A stretch of 64,000 bases of DNA from NCBI RefSeq assembly GCF_001618955.1, contig NZ_LVYV01000023.1, positions 62,001 through 126,000 of the forward strand. The letters are read 5' to 3'. Below, one piece after another: positions 54,430 to 62,845 of the stretch. Both the position numbers and the translations under genes were made by a program. The stretch is from Tardiphaga robiniae. GTDB lineage: Bacteria > Pseudomonadota > Alphaproteobacteria > Rhizobiales > Xanthobacteraceae. The notes below the pieces were generated by a model. It ran no database searches, was not told where the DNA came from, and saw only the letters and a list, made by a program, of their open reading frames with translations. Position 1 is the stretch's first letter. Every line of letters starts with the position of its first letter.

Positions 54430-55944
54430 GTGGCCGTTTCACTTCCCACTCCCGATCAACTCCTCGCCGTCGCCGACCAGTGCGGCCTCGCGCTGTCCGA
54501 TGAGGACGTCACCTCGTTCCGGGCGCTGATGCAGGGATCGGTCGATGCCTACAACGTCGTGGCGGCGATGCCCGACGAAGTGCCCGAGGTGAAATATCCG
54601 CGTACGCCTGGCTATCGGCCCGCGCCGGAAGAGAACACGCGCAACGCCTGGTATCGCAAGTCGGTGGTGAAGGGTGCGCCCAGCGGCAAGCTCAAGGGCA
54701 AGACCGTCGCGCTGAAGGACAACATCATGCTGGCCGGCGTGCCGATGATGAACGGCTCCTCCACGCTGGAAGGCTATGTGCCGGATTTCGACGCCACCAT
54801 CGTCACGCGCATGCTGGACGCGGGCGCCGAGATCATGGGCAAGGTGCATTGCGAATCCTTCTGCATGTCCGGCGGCAGCCACACCAATTCGACGGGCAAC
54901 GTGCATAACCCGCACAAGATGGGCTATTCCGCCGGCGGGTCGTCGTCCGGCAGTGCCGTTGTCGTGGCGCTTGGCGAAGTCGACATGGCAATCGGCGGCG
55001 ATCAGGGTGGCTCGATCCGCATGCCGTCGTCCTTCTCGGGCACCTATGGCATGAAGCCGACCTGGGGTCTGGTGCCTTATACAGGCATTATGCCGATCGA
55101 GATATTCGTCGATCACACCGGCCCGATGACATCCAACGTCGCCGACAATGCGCTGCTGCTGGAAGTGCTTGCCGGCGATGACGGCTATGATCCGCGGATC
55201 AAGTCGCCGGAAGTGCCGGAATACACCAAGGCACTTGGCGTCGGCGTCAAGGGCATGAAGATCGCCATCGTCAAGGAAGGCTTCGAGCAGCTCGGCGCCG
55301 AGGACGCGGTCAATCGCAGCGTTCGCGAAGCCGCCAAGCGTTTCGCCGATCTCGGCGCGACCGTGGAGACGATCTCGATCCCGATGCATCTCACCGCGGC
55401 GGCGGTCTGGACCCCAATCGGCACCGAAGGCATGACCCAGACCATGATGGTGGGCGACGGCTATGGCCTCAGCCGGTCCGATCTCTATTCGACCTCGCTG
55501 ATGGACGCCCATCGTGGCTGGCGCGGGCAGGCGGACTCGCTGTCCGAAACCACCAAGCTGCTGCTGCTGTTCGGCACCTATATCAACAATAATTTCGGCC
55601 CTCGTTTTTACGGCAAGGCACTGAACATCTCGCGTCGCGTCACGGCTGCCTATGACAAGGCGCTGGCGAGCTATGATCTGTTGCTGATGCCGACCACGCC
55701 GATGAAGGCAACGCCGCTGCCGGCGCCCGGCGCGCCGCGTGAAGAAGTCGTCGGCCGCGCCTTCGAAATGATCTCCAACACCTCGCCCTTCGACATTTCG
55801 CATCATCCGGCGATGTCGATCCCCTGCGGCATGGTTGATGGTCTGCCCGTCGGACTGATGCTGGTTGGCAAGCATTTCGACGAGATGACCATCTATCGCG
55901 CCGCGCACGCCTTCGAGCAGTGCGGCGACTGGAAGTCGATGTGA
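54430..55944 (+). CDS. Amidase (amidase signature family)
   Basis: A 504-residue amidase that hydrolyses an amide to acid and ammonia. The serine-serine-lysine triad is visible: lysine 96 in VALKDNIML, serine 171 in AGGSSSGSAVV and serine 195 in GGDQGGSIRMPSS. Further conserved is FSGTYGMKPTWGLVPYTG. Start is the GTG at 54430 with AGGAG eight bases upstream; the frame extends to 54364 without support. It precedes the Liv-type transporter genes, so the pair imports and splits an amide. Confidence 0.94.
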   Translation: MAVSLPTPDQLLAVADQCGLALSDEDVTSFRALMQGSVDAYNVVAAMPDEVPEVKYPRTPGYRPAPEENTRNAWYRKSVVKGAPSGKLKGKTVALKDNIMLAGVPMMNGSSTLEGYVPDFDATIVTRMLDAGAEIMGKVHCESFCMSGGSHTNSTGNVHNPHKMGYSAGGSSSGSAVVVALGEVDMAIGGDQGGSIRMPSSFSGTYGMKPTWGLVPYTGIMPIEIFVDHTGPMTSNVADNALLLEVLAGDDGYDPRIKSPEVPEYTKALGVGVKGMKIAIVKEGFEQLGAEDAVNRSVREAAKRFADLGATVETISIPMHLTAAAVWTPIGTEGMTQTMMVGDGYGLSRSDLYSTSLMDAHRGWRGQADSLSETTKLLLLFGTYINNNFGPRFYGKALNISRRVTAAYDKALASYDLLLMPTTPMKATPLPAPGAPREEVVGRAFEMISNTSPFDISHHPAMSIPCGMVDGLPVGLMLVGKHFDEMTIYRAAHAFEQCGDWKSM

Positions 55945-55979
55945 GGCATCCATGCAGAAGCGAGGATCGGTGATCACGC

Positions 55980-56837
55980 ATGGATAATCTGATCATGGCG
56001 GTCTTCGAGATCGCCAGTTTCGGGGCGATCGTCGTGCTGGTCGTGCTGGGGCTGGGGATCATCGCCAGCATGATGGGCATCTTCAATTTCGCGCAGGGCG
56101 AGTTCGTTCTACTCGGGGCCTATGTCACCTACATTGTTCACACCGCGGGTTTGCCGGTGTGGCTCGGTATGATTGCGGCGCCATTTGTCGTCGGCGCGTT
56201 AGGCTTCGTGCTGGAACGCCTCATCGTCCGGCGATTCTATGCCGCGCCGATCGTCGCCATGCTCGGCACCTATGCGCTTGGGTTGATCATCCGCGAGATC
56301 GTGCGTGGCCTGATCGGCGGGCTGTATCTCTCGGTACCGGAGCCGGTCGGCGGTTCGGTGACCATCGGCGGCATGCATTTCTCAACCTGGCGTCTGGTGA
56401 TCATCGTGATCACCGCGCTGGTGATGGCAGGGAGCTATCTGCTTCTGGCGCGCACCGCGTTCGGCCTGCGCATCCGCGCTTCGCTGGAGAACCCGGCGCT
56501 GGCGCGGGCCTCCGGCATTTCGACCAACGCAATCTATGGCGCAACCTTCGCCTTTGGTGCCGCGCTCGCAGGTCTGGCTGGCGCGCTGATCGTGCCGGTG
56601 TTCACGCTGTTCGCCGATCTCGGCATCCGCTTTCTGATTCAGGGCTTCGTCGCTGTCATGGTCGGTGGCATCGGCTCCTTTGCCGGCCCGGTCGCTGGCG
56701 CAGGCCTGATCGGCACGCTGAGTGCGGCGCTGCCCTGGGTCATCTCGCCCGTTATCGCCGATGTCGCCGTATTCGTGCTCGCCATCATCTTCATCAAATT
56801 CCGGCCGCAGGGCCTTGTTGCAGGAAAAGGGGTTTAG
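55980..56837 (+). CDS. Branched-chain/urea-type ABC transporter permease (LivH-like)
   Basis: A 285-residue permease with about eight hydrophobic helices, LivH family features LGLGIIASMMGIFNFAQGEF, the EAA-like RIRASLENPALARASGIS and FVAVMVGGIGSFAGPVAGAG. It acts with the LivM-like protein at 58134 and ATPases at 59168 and 59895. It is 35 bases after the amidase gene. Confidence 0.94.
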   Translation: MDNLIMAVFEIASFGAIVVLVVLGLGIIASMMGIFNFAQGEFVLLGAYVTYIVHTAGLPVWLGMIAAPFVVGALGFVLERLIVRRFYAAPIVAMLGTYALGLIIREIVRGLIGGLYLSVPEPVGGSVTIGGMHFSTWRLVIIVITALVMAGSYLLLARTAFGLRIRASLENPALARASGISTNAIYGATFAFGAALAGLAGALIVPVFTLFADLGIRFLIQGFVAVMVGGIGSFAGPVAGAGLIGTLSAALPWVISPVIADVAVFVLAIIFIKFRPQGLVAGKGV

Positions 56838-56841
56838 TCCG

Positions 56842-58062
56842 ATGTCACGTGACGCCAACAATCTCAGCCGCCGCCGCTTTCTCGGCAACTTCGCCTTTGC
56901 TTCGACGGCCATCGCCACCGGTGTCGGCAGCTGGGTCATCCCCGCAGGCTGGGCCAACGCGGCAGCCGGACCGATCAAGGTCGGTGTCGGTACCGATCTG
57001 ACCGGGCCGATGGGCTATGCCGGCAATGCTGACGCCAATGTGGCCAGGATGGTGATCAAGGACATCAACGATGCCGGCGGTCTGCTTGGCCGGCCGCTGG
57101 AACTGTATATCGAGGACACTGCGTCCAATGAATCCGTCGCGGTCGGCAATGTGCGTAAGCTGATCCAGCGCGAGAAGGTCGATCTGGTCATCGGCGGTAT
57201 CACCTCGTCGATGCGTAACGCCATCAAGGACGTCATCGTCTCCCGCGGGAAGACGCTCTATATCTATCCGCAACTCTATGAAGGCAAGGAATGCACGCCC
57301 TATCTGTTCTGCACCGGGCCGACCCCGGCGCAGCAATGCGATGAATTCATTCCCTGGCTGATCAAGAATGGCGGCAAGAAATTTGCGCTGCCCAGTGCCA
57401 ATTACGTCTGGCCGCATACGTTAAACGTCTATGCGCGCAAGGTGATCGAGGCCAATGGCGGCGAGGTCGTGTTCGAGGAGTACTATCCGCTCGACCAGAT
57501 CGATTTTTCGTCGACAGTGAACCGCATCATTTCGAACAAGGTCGATGTCGTCTTCAACACCGTCATTCCGCCAGGTGTCGGGCCGTTCTTCAAGCAGCTC
57601 TCCGAAGCGGGCTTCCTCAAGAATGGCGGGCGGCTCGCCTGCGTCTACTATGACGAGAACACGCTGAGCATCAATCAGCCGGCCGAGATCGAGGGCCTCG
57701 CGAGCTGCCTCGATTACTTCAAGGCGCTGACGCCGGAAGATCCGTTCAGCGCCAAACTCCAGGCTGCCTACGAAAAACAGTTTCCGGGCAATTTCCTGTT
57801 CGCGGCTGGCAGCGCCGCGACCGGCACCTATCGCGGCCTGAAACTGTGGGAGGCGGCCGTCAAGGAAGCCGGCAGTGTCGATCGTGATGCAGTTGCCAAG
57901 GCGCTAGACCATGCCAAGATCGCCGAAGGCCCGGGCGGCCCGGCCGAGATGGTCCCCGGTCAGCGGCACTGCAAGATGAAGATGTATACGGCGGTGGCCA
58001 AGGGCGGCAAATATGAGGTCGTCGCGCGCAGCGCCGGTCTCGTCGATCCCAAGGAATGCTGA
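56842..58062 (+). CDS. Urea/amide-type ABC transporter substrate-binding protein (Tat-exported)
   Basis: A 406-residue binding protein of the UrtA/AmiC/FmdD type. The N-terminus has a twin-arginine motif (LSRRRFLGNFAFASTAIATG), so export goes through Tat. The mature protein shows IKVGVGTDLTGPMGYAGNAD, AGGLLGRPLELYIEDTASNE and IYPQLYEGKECTPYLFCTGP. ATG 56842 follows livH by four bases. A terminator-like hairpin lies after its stop. Confidence 0.94.
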   Translation: MSRDANNLSRRRFLGNFAFASTAIATGVGSWVIPAGWANAAAGPIKVGVGTDLTGPMGYAGNADANVARMVIKDINDAGGLLGRPLELYIEDTASNESVAVGNVRKLIQREKVDLVIGGITSSMRNAIKDVIVSRGKTLYIYPQLYEGKECTPYLFCTGPTPAQQCDEFIPWLIKNGGKKFALPSANYVWPHTLNVYARKVIEANGGEVVFEEYYPLDQIDFSSTVNRIISNKVDVVFNTVIPPGVGPFFKQLSEAGFLKNGGRLACVYYDENTLSINQPAEIEGLASCLDYFKALTPEDPFSAKLQAAYEKQFPGNFLFAAGSAATGTYRGLKLWEAAVKEAGSVDRDAVAKALDHAKIAEGPGGPAEMVPGQRHCKMKMYTAVAKGGKYEVVARSAGLVDPKEC

Positions 58063-58081
58063 GCCGATAGTTCTAACCTCA

Positions 58082-58113
58082 CGGGAGTGACCGATATCAC
58101 TCCCGCTTCTCTT
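58082..58113 (+). terminator. Intra-operon hairpin after the binding-protein gene
   Basis: Stem CGGGAGTGA (58082-58090) with TCACTCCCG (58097-58105), loop CCGATA, followed by CTTCTCTTTCTC. It lies between the binding-protein gene and the livM-like gene. Such hairpins often make the binding protein transcript more abundant than the membrane components. Confidence 0.75.
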
Positions 58114-58133
58114 TCTCTCATGCCGGCGACCTG

Positions 58134-59165
58134 ATGACCGAGACGACGCCACTCTCTGCCGTATCTCTGACGCGAGGCATCAGCGCATCGCGCCAATGGC
58201 GCGTGCTGCCGATGATCGAGATCGCAGTGCTGGTCATCGGCCTGCTGCTGCCGCTGGTGCTGCAGGACTATCTCACCGTCTATGCCACGCGCGTGCTGAT
58301 CCTCTGCCTGTTCGCGCTGTCATTCGACCTGGTCTGGGGCCATGCCGGCATCATGAGTTTCGGCCAGGCCGTGTTCTTCGGCTCTGCCGGGTATGGCGTG
58401 GCGCTGCTGGCGCGCGATCTCGGCATTACCTCGATGCTGCTGGTGTTGCCTGCGGGAGTGCTGATCGGCTTCGCCTTCGCCCTGCTGCTCGGCGGCTTTC
58501 TGCTGCTTGGTCGCCATCCCGCCAGCGTGATTTTCGTGGCCCTGGGCACGCTGACCGGCTCCTATGCCTGCGATCGCCTGGCGCGGGGGTGGTATTATCT
58601 CGGCGGCCAGAACGGCATTCCCTCGATTCCGCCGATGACAATCGGCAGCTATGAGCTCACAGAGGGACCTGCCTATTACTACACGGCCATCGGCTTTCTG
58701 ATCGTGGTCTATCTGCTCTGTCGTTTCCTGATGCGCTCGCAATTCGGCCTCGCGCTGGCCGGCCTGCGCGAGAACGAACAGCGCATCGCCTTCTTTGGCT
58801 ACAAGGTGCAGCACCTCAAGGCGATCATCTTCTCGCTCAGTGGCGCCATCGCCGGGCTCGCCGGCAGCCTCTATGCGTTCCACGAAGGCTTCGTCTGGCC
58901 CAACATGCTGGGCGTCGTGATTTCCACCCAGGTGGTGCTCTATGTGCTGTTCGGCGGCTCCGGCACACTGATAGGCGCCGTGATCGGCACGGTCGTCATT
59001 GAGGCCGTCAGCTTCTGGCTGTCGAACAGCTATCAGGACATCTGGCCGATCATTCTTGGCGTATTGCTGCTGCTGGTCATCCTGTTCCGGCCCGCAGGAC
59101 TGGTCAGCCTGTTGTTGTCAGAGCGCGAGCGCGTCGGCAGCTTCGGCCGTCCGGGGAAGCGATAG
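58134..59165 (+). CDS. Branched-chain/urea-type ABC transporter permease (LivM-like)
   Basis: A 343-residue permease with about ten hydrophobic helices and the LivM pattern ALSFDLVWGHAGIMSFGQAV, LALAGLRENEQRIAFFGYKV, LYVLFGGSGTLIGAVIGTVV. It partners the LivH-like permease. Its stop is two bases before the start of the LivG-like gene. Confidence 0.94.
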   Translation: MTETTPLSAVSLTRGISASRQWRVLPMIEIAVLVIGLLLPLVLQDYLTVYATRVLILCLFALSFDLVWGHAGIMSFGQAVFFGSAGYGVALLARDLGITSMLLVLPAGVLIGFAFALLLGGFLLLGRHPASVIFVALGTLTGSYACDRLARGWYYLGGQNGIPSIPPMTIGSYELTEGPAYYYTAIGFLIVVYLLCRFLMRSQFGLALAGLRENEQRIAFFGYKVQHLKAIIFSLSGAIAGLAGSLYAFHEGFVWPNMLGVVISTQVVLYVLFGGSGTLIGAVIGTVVIEAVSFWLSNSYQDIWPIILGVLLLLVILFRPAGLVSLLLSERERVGSFGRPGKR

Positions 59166-59167
59166 TC

Positions 59168-59902
59168 ATGGCGCTTCTGGAAGCAAGAGGCCTCATCAAG
59201 ATATTCGGCAAGCTCACGGCGCTGAACGGCGCGGACCTGACCATCGCCCACAATGAGTTTCACGGACTGATAGGTCCCAATGGTTCCGGCAAGAGCACGC
59301 TGATGAAATGTATCGCCGGTGCAGAGACGCCGACGCAAGGCACGGTTACATTTGCTGGTCGCGATATCACGCAGGCTTCGCCGGCGGAGCGCGCCCGTGC
59401 CGGTATGAGCCTGAAATTCCAGATCACCAGCGTGCTGCCGGCGCTGACGCTGTACGACAACATCCTGCTGGCACTGCAGGCGCAGACGTCGCTGCTCAAT
59501 CTGGCGCTGTCGCGCACCCGCGGCGTGCTGCATGACAAGGTAATGGCGATGCTGGAGCAGTTCCGCCTCGTCGATCGCGCCCACGAGCCGGCATCCGCTC
59601 TGTCGCACGGGCAGCAGCAATGGCTTGAGATCGCCATGGCGCTGGCGCCCGAGCCGAAGCTCCTGCTGCTCGATGAGCCGACCGGCGGCATGAGCCTGGA
59701 AGAGCGCCGCGTCACCGGCGAATTGTTGCAGCCGATCAAGGCGCGCTGTTCGCTCGTCATCGTCGAGCACGATCTCGATTTCATCCGCGATATCTGCGAC
59801 CGCCTCACGGTGCTGGATCAGGGCCAGATCCTGCAGACCGGCTCGGTGCAGCATGTGCAGTCGTGCCCCAGGGTCCAGGAGGTCTATCTCCGCCGTGCCT
59901 GA
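59168..59902 (+). CDS. LivG-like ABC transporter ATP-binding protein
   Basis: A 244-residue ATPase: Walker A IGPNGSGKSTLMKCIAG, an altered signature ALSHGQQQWLEIAMALAPEP (SHGQQQ, as usual in the urea/branched-chain type LivG), Walker B LLLLDEPTGGMS and switch histidine in IVEHDLDF. Starts ATG 59168 directly after the livM-like stop and overlaps the livF-like gene. Confidence 0.94.
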   Translation: MALLEARGLIKIFGKLTALNGADLTIAHNEFHGLIGPNGSGKSTLMKCIAGAETPTQGTVTFAGRDITQASPAERARAGMSLKFQITSVLPALTLYDNILLALQAQTSLLNLALSRTRGVLHDKVMAMLEQFRLVDRAHEPASALSHGQQQWLEIAMALAPEPKLLLLDEPTGGMSLEERRVTGELLQPIKARCSLVIVEHDLDFIRDICDRLTVLDQGQILQTGSVQHVQSCPRVQEVYLRRA

Positions 59903-60596
59903 CGATAAATTCCTCGATATCCAGTCGCTGGATGCCGGTTACGGCCGCAGCCAGGTGCTGTTCGGCGTTACGCTCAGCGTGCCGTGGCGCGGCGGCGTGG
60001 CCATTCTCGGCCGCAACGGCGCCGGCAAAACTACGTTGATGAAGGCTATTGTCGGCGAGTTGCCGGTGCTCGGCGGTGCGGTGAGCCTCGATGGCCGCGA
60101 TGTCGGCAAACTGCCGACCGAGCAGCGTATCCGTCGCGGCGTCGGCTATGTCCCGCAGGAACATTCGGTGTTCGCGAAACTGTCGGTGCGGGACAATCTC
60201 GCCGTCGGCGCGCTGACCAATCGCGACAGCGGGGCAGTCAACCGCGTGCTGGAGATTTTCCCCAAGCTCGGCCAGCGGCTCGACCAGTTTGCCGGCACGC
60301 TGTCCGGCGGTGAGCGCAAGATGCTGGCGATCGGACGCGCCATGCTGTCCGACCCCAAAATCTTGCTGCTGGATGAGCCGACTGAGGGCGTCTGGATCGG
60401 TGTCATCGAGGAAATTACCGAGCGCCTGATCCTGCTGGCGAAGGACATTGCCGTCGTCATCGTCGAACAGCATCTCGATCTCGCGCTTCGCGTCGCGAGC
60501 CGCGCTTACGTGCTGGATCGCGGCCGGGTAGCGCTGACAGGTTCGGCCGGCGAGATTCGCGACGATCCAAGATTATTGCAGTATTTGGCGCCTTAG
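59895..60596 (+). CDS. LivF-like ABC transporter ATP-binding protein
   Basis: A 233-residue ATPase: Walker A LGRNGAGKTTLMKAIVGELP, signature LSGGERKMLAIGRAMLSDPK, Walker B ILLLDEPTEGVW and VIVEQHLDLALRVASRAYVL. The Walker B next residues read TEGVWIGVIEEI where TEGLAP is common. The GTG start at 59895 overlaps the livG-like stop by eight bases. It ends the amide transporter operon. Confidence 0.93.
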   Translation: MPDDKFLDIQSLDAGYGRSQVLFGVTLSVPWRGGVAILGRNGAGKTTLMKAIVGELPVLGGAVSLDGRDVGKLPTEQRIRRGVGYVPQEHSVFAKLSVRDNLAVGALTNRDSGAVNRVLEIFPKLGQRLDQFAGTLSGGERKMLAIGRAMLSDPKILLLDEPTEGVWIGVIEEITERLILLAKDIAVVIVEQHLDLALRVASRAYVLDRGRVALTGSAGEIRDDPRLLQYLAP

Positions 60597-60654
60597 AGCC
60601 AAGCGAGATCGTTGGCACCTACCTCTTTGCAGCTCTCGCTTCAGGGTGAATTAT

Positions 60655-60678
60655 GTCCGCTTTTGGCCCAAAGCGGAC
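60655..60678 (+). terminator. Hairpin after the Liv operon (possible dispersed repeat)
   Basis: Perfect stem GTCCGCTTT (60655-60663) with AAAGCGGAC (60670-60678), loop TGGCCC. It lies 59 bases after the LivF-like stop. There is no thymine run. The GTCCGCTTTTGGCCCAAAG sequence resembles a common short repeat in this bacterial family, so it may be a repeat that serves as a 3' end. Confidence 0.55.
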
Positions 60679-60757
60679 GCTTCTGATCCGGAAGTCCGGC
60701 CTTACTGAGTGTTCGAGGTCGCCTTTCGGAATGCCGGATTCCAGGCGGCGCATTTAT

Positions 60758-61300
60758 TCAGAGGTTTAAAGTGACATCATAAATTCCGTGATCTTCTGTG
60801 TCGGCCATGACTTCGAAACCCAGCTCTCTACACATTTGAAGCATGATCGTGTTTTCGCGCATGATTTGGCCAACGATCTGTTTAAGCCCTTCGGAGCGGG
60901 AATACTCAATAATCAACTGCATCAAAGCCCAACCGAGCCCTCTGCCTTTGAGGTCCGATTGAAGGAGGATGGCATATTCACCGGAAACGCCGTCGTCTTT
61001 ACGATGCATCCTGACGACGCCAAGTGGCTCCTGGCTCGCCTCATCGAATGCGATGAATGCCATGGCCTTAGCGTAATCAATCTGCGTCAAGCTTACGAGA
61101 AACGGGTGGGAGAATTCTTTGATGGCACCAAAGAAGCGAAGCCTGCGATCCTCTTTATTAACGTGGGAGAGAAGCGTCAGAACCGAAGGTTCATCCGCCG
61201 CCGTGATCGGCCGCGTAAAAATTCTCCAGTCAGAATTGAGAACGAGATGTCGCTCCCATTCGACCGGGTAAGGACGAGTTGATCCACCGACCGCGTTCAT
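60758..61300 (-). CDS. GNAT-family N-acetyltransferase
   Basis: A 180-residue acetyltransferase with RIFTRPITAADEPSVLTLLS, LGVVRMHRKDDGVSGEYAIL and the acetyl-CoA loop LKGRGLGWALMQLIIEY. It resembles the GNAT domain of protein lysine acetyltransferases of the Pat group (acetylating acyl-CoA synthetases). Its neighbours acetate kinase and phosphoketolase would raise acetyl phosphate/acetyl-CoA, which makes a regulatory protein acetylation role plausible but unproved. Confidence 0.88.
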   Translation of the reverse strand: MNAVGGSTRPYPVEWERHLVLNSDWRIFTRPITAADEPSVLTLLSHVNKEDRRLRFFGAIKEFSHPFLVSLTQIDYAKAMAFIAFDEASQEPLGVVRMHRKDDGVSGEYAILLQSDLKGRGLGWALMQLIIEYSRSEGLKQIVGQIMRENTIMLQMCRELGFEVMADTEDHGIYDVTLNL

Positions 61301-61325
61301 GTGTGGCTCGTGGCTTGATCCTGCA

Positions 61326-61550
61326 TTAAATGCCGCCCTGTAGCTTGGCAGAGAGCATCCTCAAAATACCTTCGTAAGTGGTAACCATCTTCTTATGCCG
61401 ATCGATTGTCTCGGCCGTTATGTCCTGCCAGTCGCCACCGGTGGCGCGCTTGCCGATTTGCAATTCGCCAGCTTTCATAGGCGACATGTGCTCGTGGCAT
61501 TCGTCCAGAGCTTCCCTGATGCCATGTGCGCATGTTTCAAGATTTATCAT
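61326..61550 (-). CDS. Small helical protein, unknown function
   Basis: A 74-residue protein, MINLETCAHGIREALDECHE with HMSPMKAGELQIGKRA next, ending LRMLSAKLQGGI. It is mostly helical and charged, with two cysteines (CAHG and DECHE). No family is recognised. It lies between acetate kinase and the GNAT gene on the same strand. The frame extends upstream to 61679, but ATG 61550 gives a normal-looking start. Confidence 0.6.
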   Translation of the reverse strand: MINLETCAHGIREALDECHEHMSPMKAGELQIGKRATGGDWQDITAETIDRHKKMVTTYEGILRMLSAKLQGGI

Positions 61551-61636
61551 GGGTGCCTCGTGGCTATTATATGGTGCAGGCGGGTAACAAAGCCTATTGA
61601 ATGTTTCTATGTCGTTTGAAGCAGATGGCGGATTTC

Positions 61637-62836
61637 CTAGGCCGAATCGGAGCCGCACTCCGCCAAGTTCCTCACGCAATGACGCGCGATTACTAACTCC
61701 TCGTTCGTCGGAATGATCCTTATTTCAATACTGCTATCCCTAGTGCTGATGCACGCGGATCCCGCTTTGTTTGCGTCTGCATCGAGGGCGAGACCTAACC
61801 AGCTCAACTGCTCGCAAACGCGCCGTCGAATTTCCTGTGCGTGCTCGCCAATCCCACCGGTGAAGATCAGGCAATCCAGACCATGGAGACTGTTGACCAT
61901 CATCGCCGATTGTCTGGCGATAGAATCCACGAACAGATCGATGGCTTCGGAGGCATACGGGCTTTCACTTGCGAGCAGTGCTCGTATGTCGCCTGATAGT
62001 CCCGACACTCCAAGCAGCCCGGAGTCTCGATAGAGCAGGTCTTCGAGGTCGGTTGCCGACATTCCACGCTGTTGTTGCAGATAGAGGAGCACGCCGGGAT
62101 CAATGGCGCCGCAGCGGGTCGCCATCACCAAGCCGTCGAGCGGCGTGAAACCCATTGTGGTGTCGATACTGGCGCCATCGCGCATGGCGCATAGACTGGC
62201 GCCGCTGCCCAGATGTGCGACAACGCATCGTTTCTCGCCGGCAGATGGTGAGAGTTCCTGGAGTCGTCCGGCAATGAACTCGAACGACAGTCCATGAAAT
62301 CCGTAACGGCGGATGCCGGTGTCATGAATCTGGCGTGGAATGGCAAAGCGGGTGGCGGAGGCGGGAAGTGAGTGGTGGAACGCCGTGTCGAAGCAGGCAA
62401 CCTGGGGCAGTTCCGGCCGTTCGGTCATGATCGCACGTATCGGCGATAGACAGCGTGGCTGATGCAGTGGCGCCATCAGTGTCAGCTTTTCAAGCTCATT
62501 GACTATCGATCCCGTCAATCGGACCGGCGTTGCGAAGGCCAATCCGCCATGCACCACGCGATGACCAACTGCAATCAGATCGTCACTGGCAAGATAGCCA
62601 TCGACCCAGTTCAACGCATCGAGCAGCAGCTCTTCTCCGTGGCGGTCTGCGACCTTGCGATGCCGATCATAGAGAATGGCTCCATCGGTCTCCTTGATCG
62701 TCAGGCGCGGTTCGACCTCGTGTTCGTCCAGACTCCCTCGGCAGAGCAATCTCGGCTCCCCATCCGATGCGATATCGAATAGCGCAAGCTTGATGCTTGA
62801 AGAGCCGGAGTTCACGACAAGGACGGCATCTGGCAT
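61637..62836 (-). CDS. ackA: Acetate kinase
   Basis: A 399-residue acetate kinase converting acetyl phosphate and ADP to acetate and ATP. It shows LVVNSGSSSIKLALFD, the GHRVVHGGLAF signature, CFDTAFHHSLP, RRYGFHGLSFEFIA, HLGSGASLCAMRDG and FTGGIGEHAQEIRR. It lies ten bases downstream of phosphoketolase on the same strand, so the two form a phosphoketolase-acetate kinase route that makes ATP from sugar phosphates. Confidence 0.97.
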   Translation of the reverse strand: MPDAVLVVNSGSSSIKLALFDIASDGEPRLLCRGSLDEHEVEPRLTIKETDGAILYDRHRKVADRHGEELLLDALNWVDGYLASDDLIAVGHRVVHGGLAFATPVRLTGSIVNELEKLTLMAPLHQPRCLSPIRAIMTERPELPQVACFDTAFHHSLPASATRFAIPRQIHDTGIRRYGFHGLSFEFIAGRLQELSPSAGEKRCVVAHLGSGASLCAMRDGASIDTTMGFTPLDGLVMATRCGAIDPGVLLYLQQQRGMSATDLEDLLYRDSGLLGVSGLSGDIRALLASESPYASEAIDLFVDSIARQSAMMVNSLHGLDCLIFTGGIGEHAQEIRRRVCEQLSWLGLALDADANKAGSACISTRDSSIEIRIIPTNEELVIARHCVRNLAECGSDSA

Positions 62837-62845
62837 TGTTTGTCC

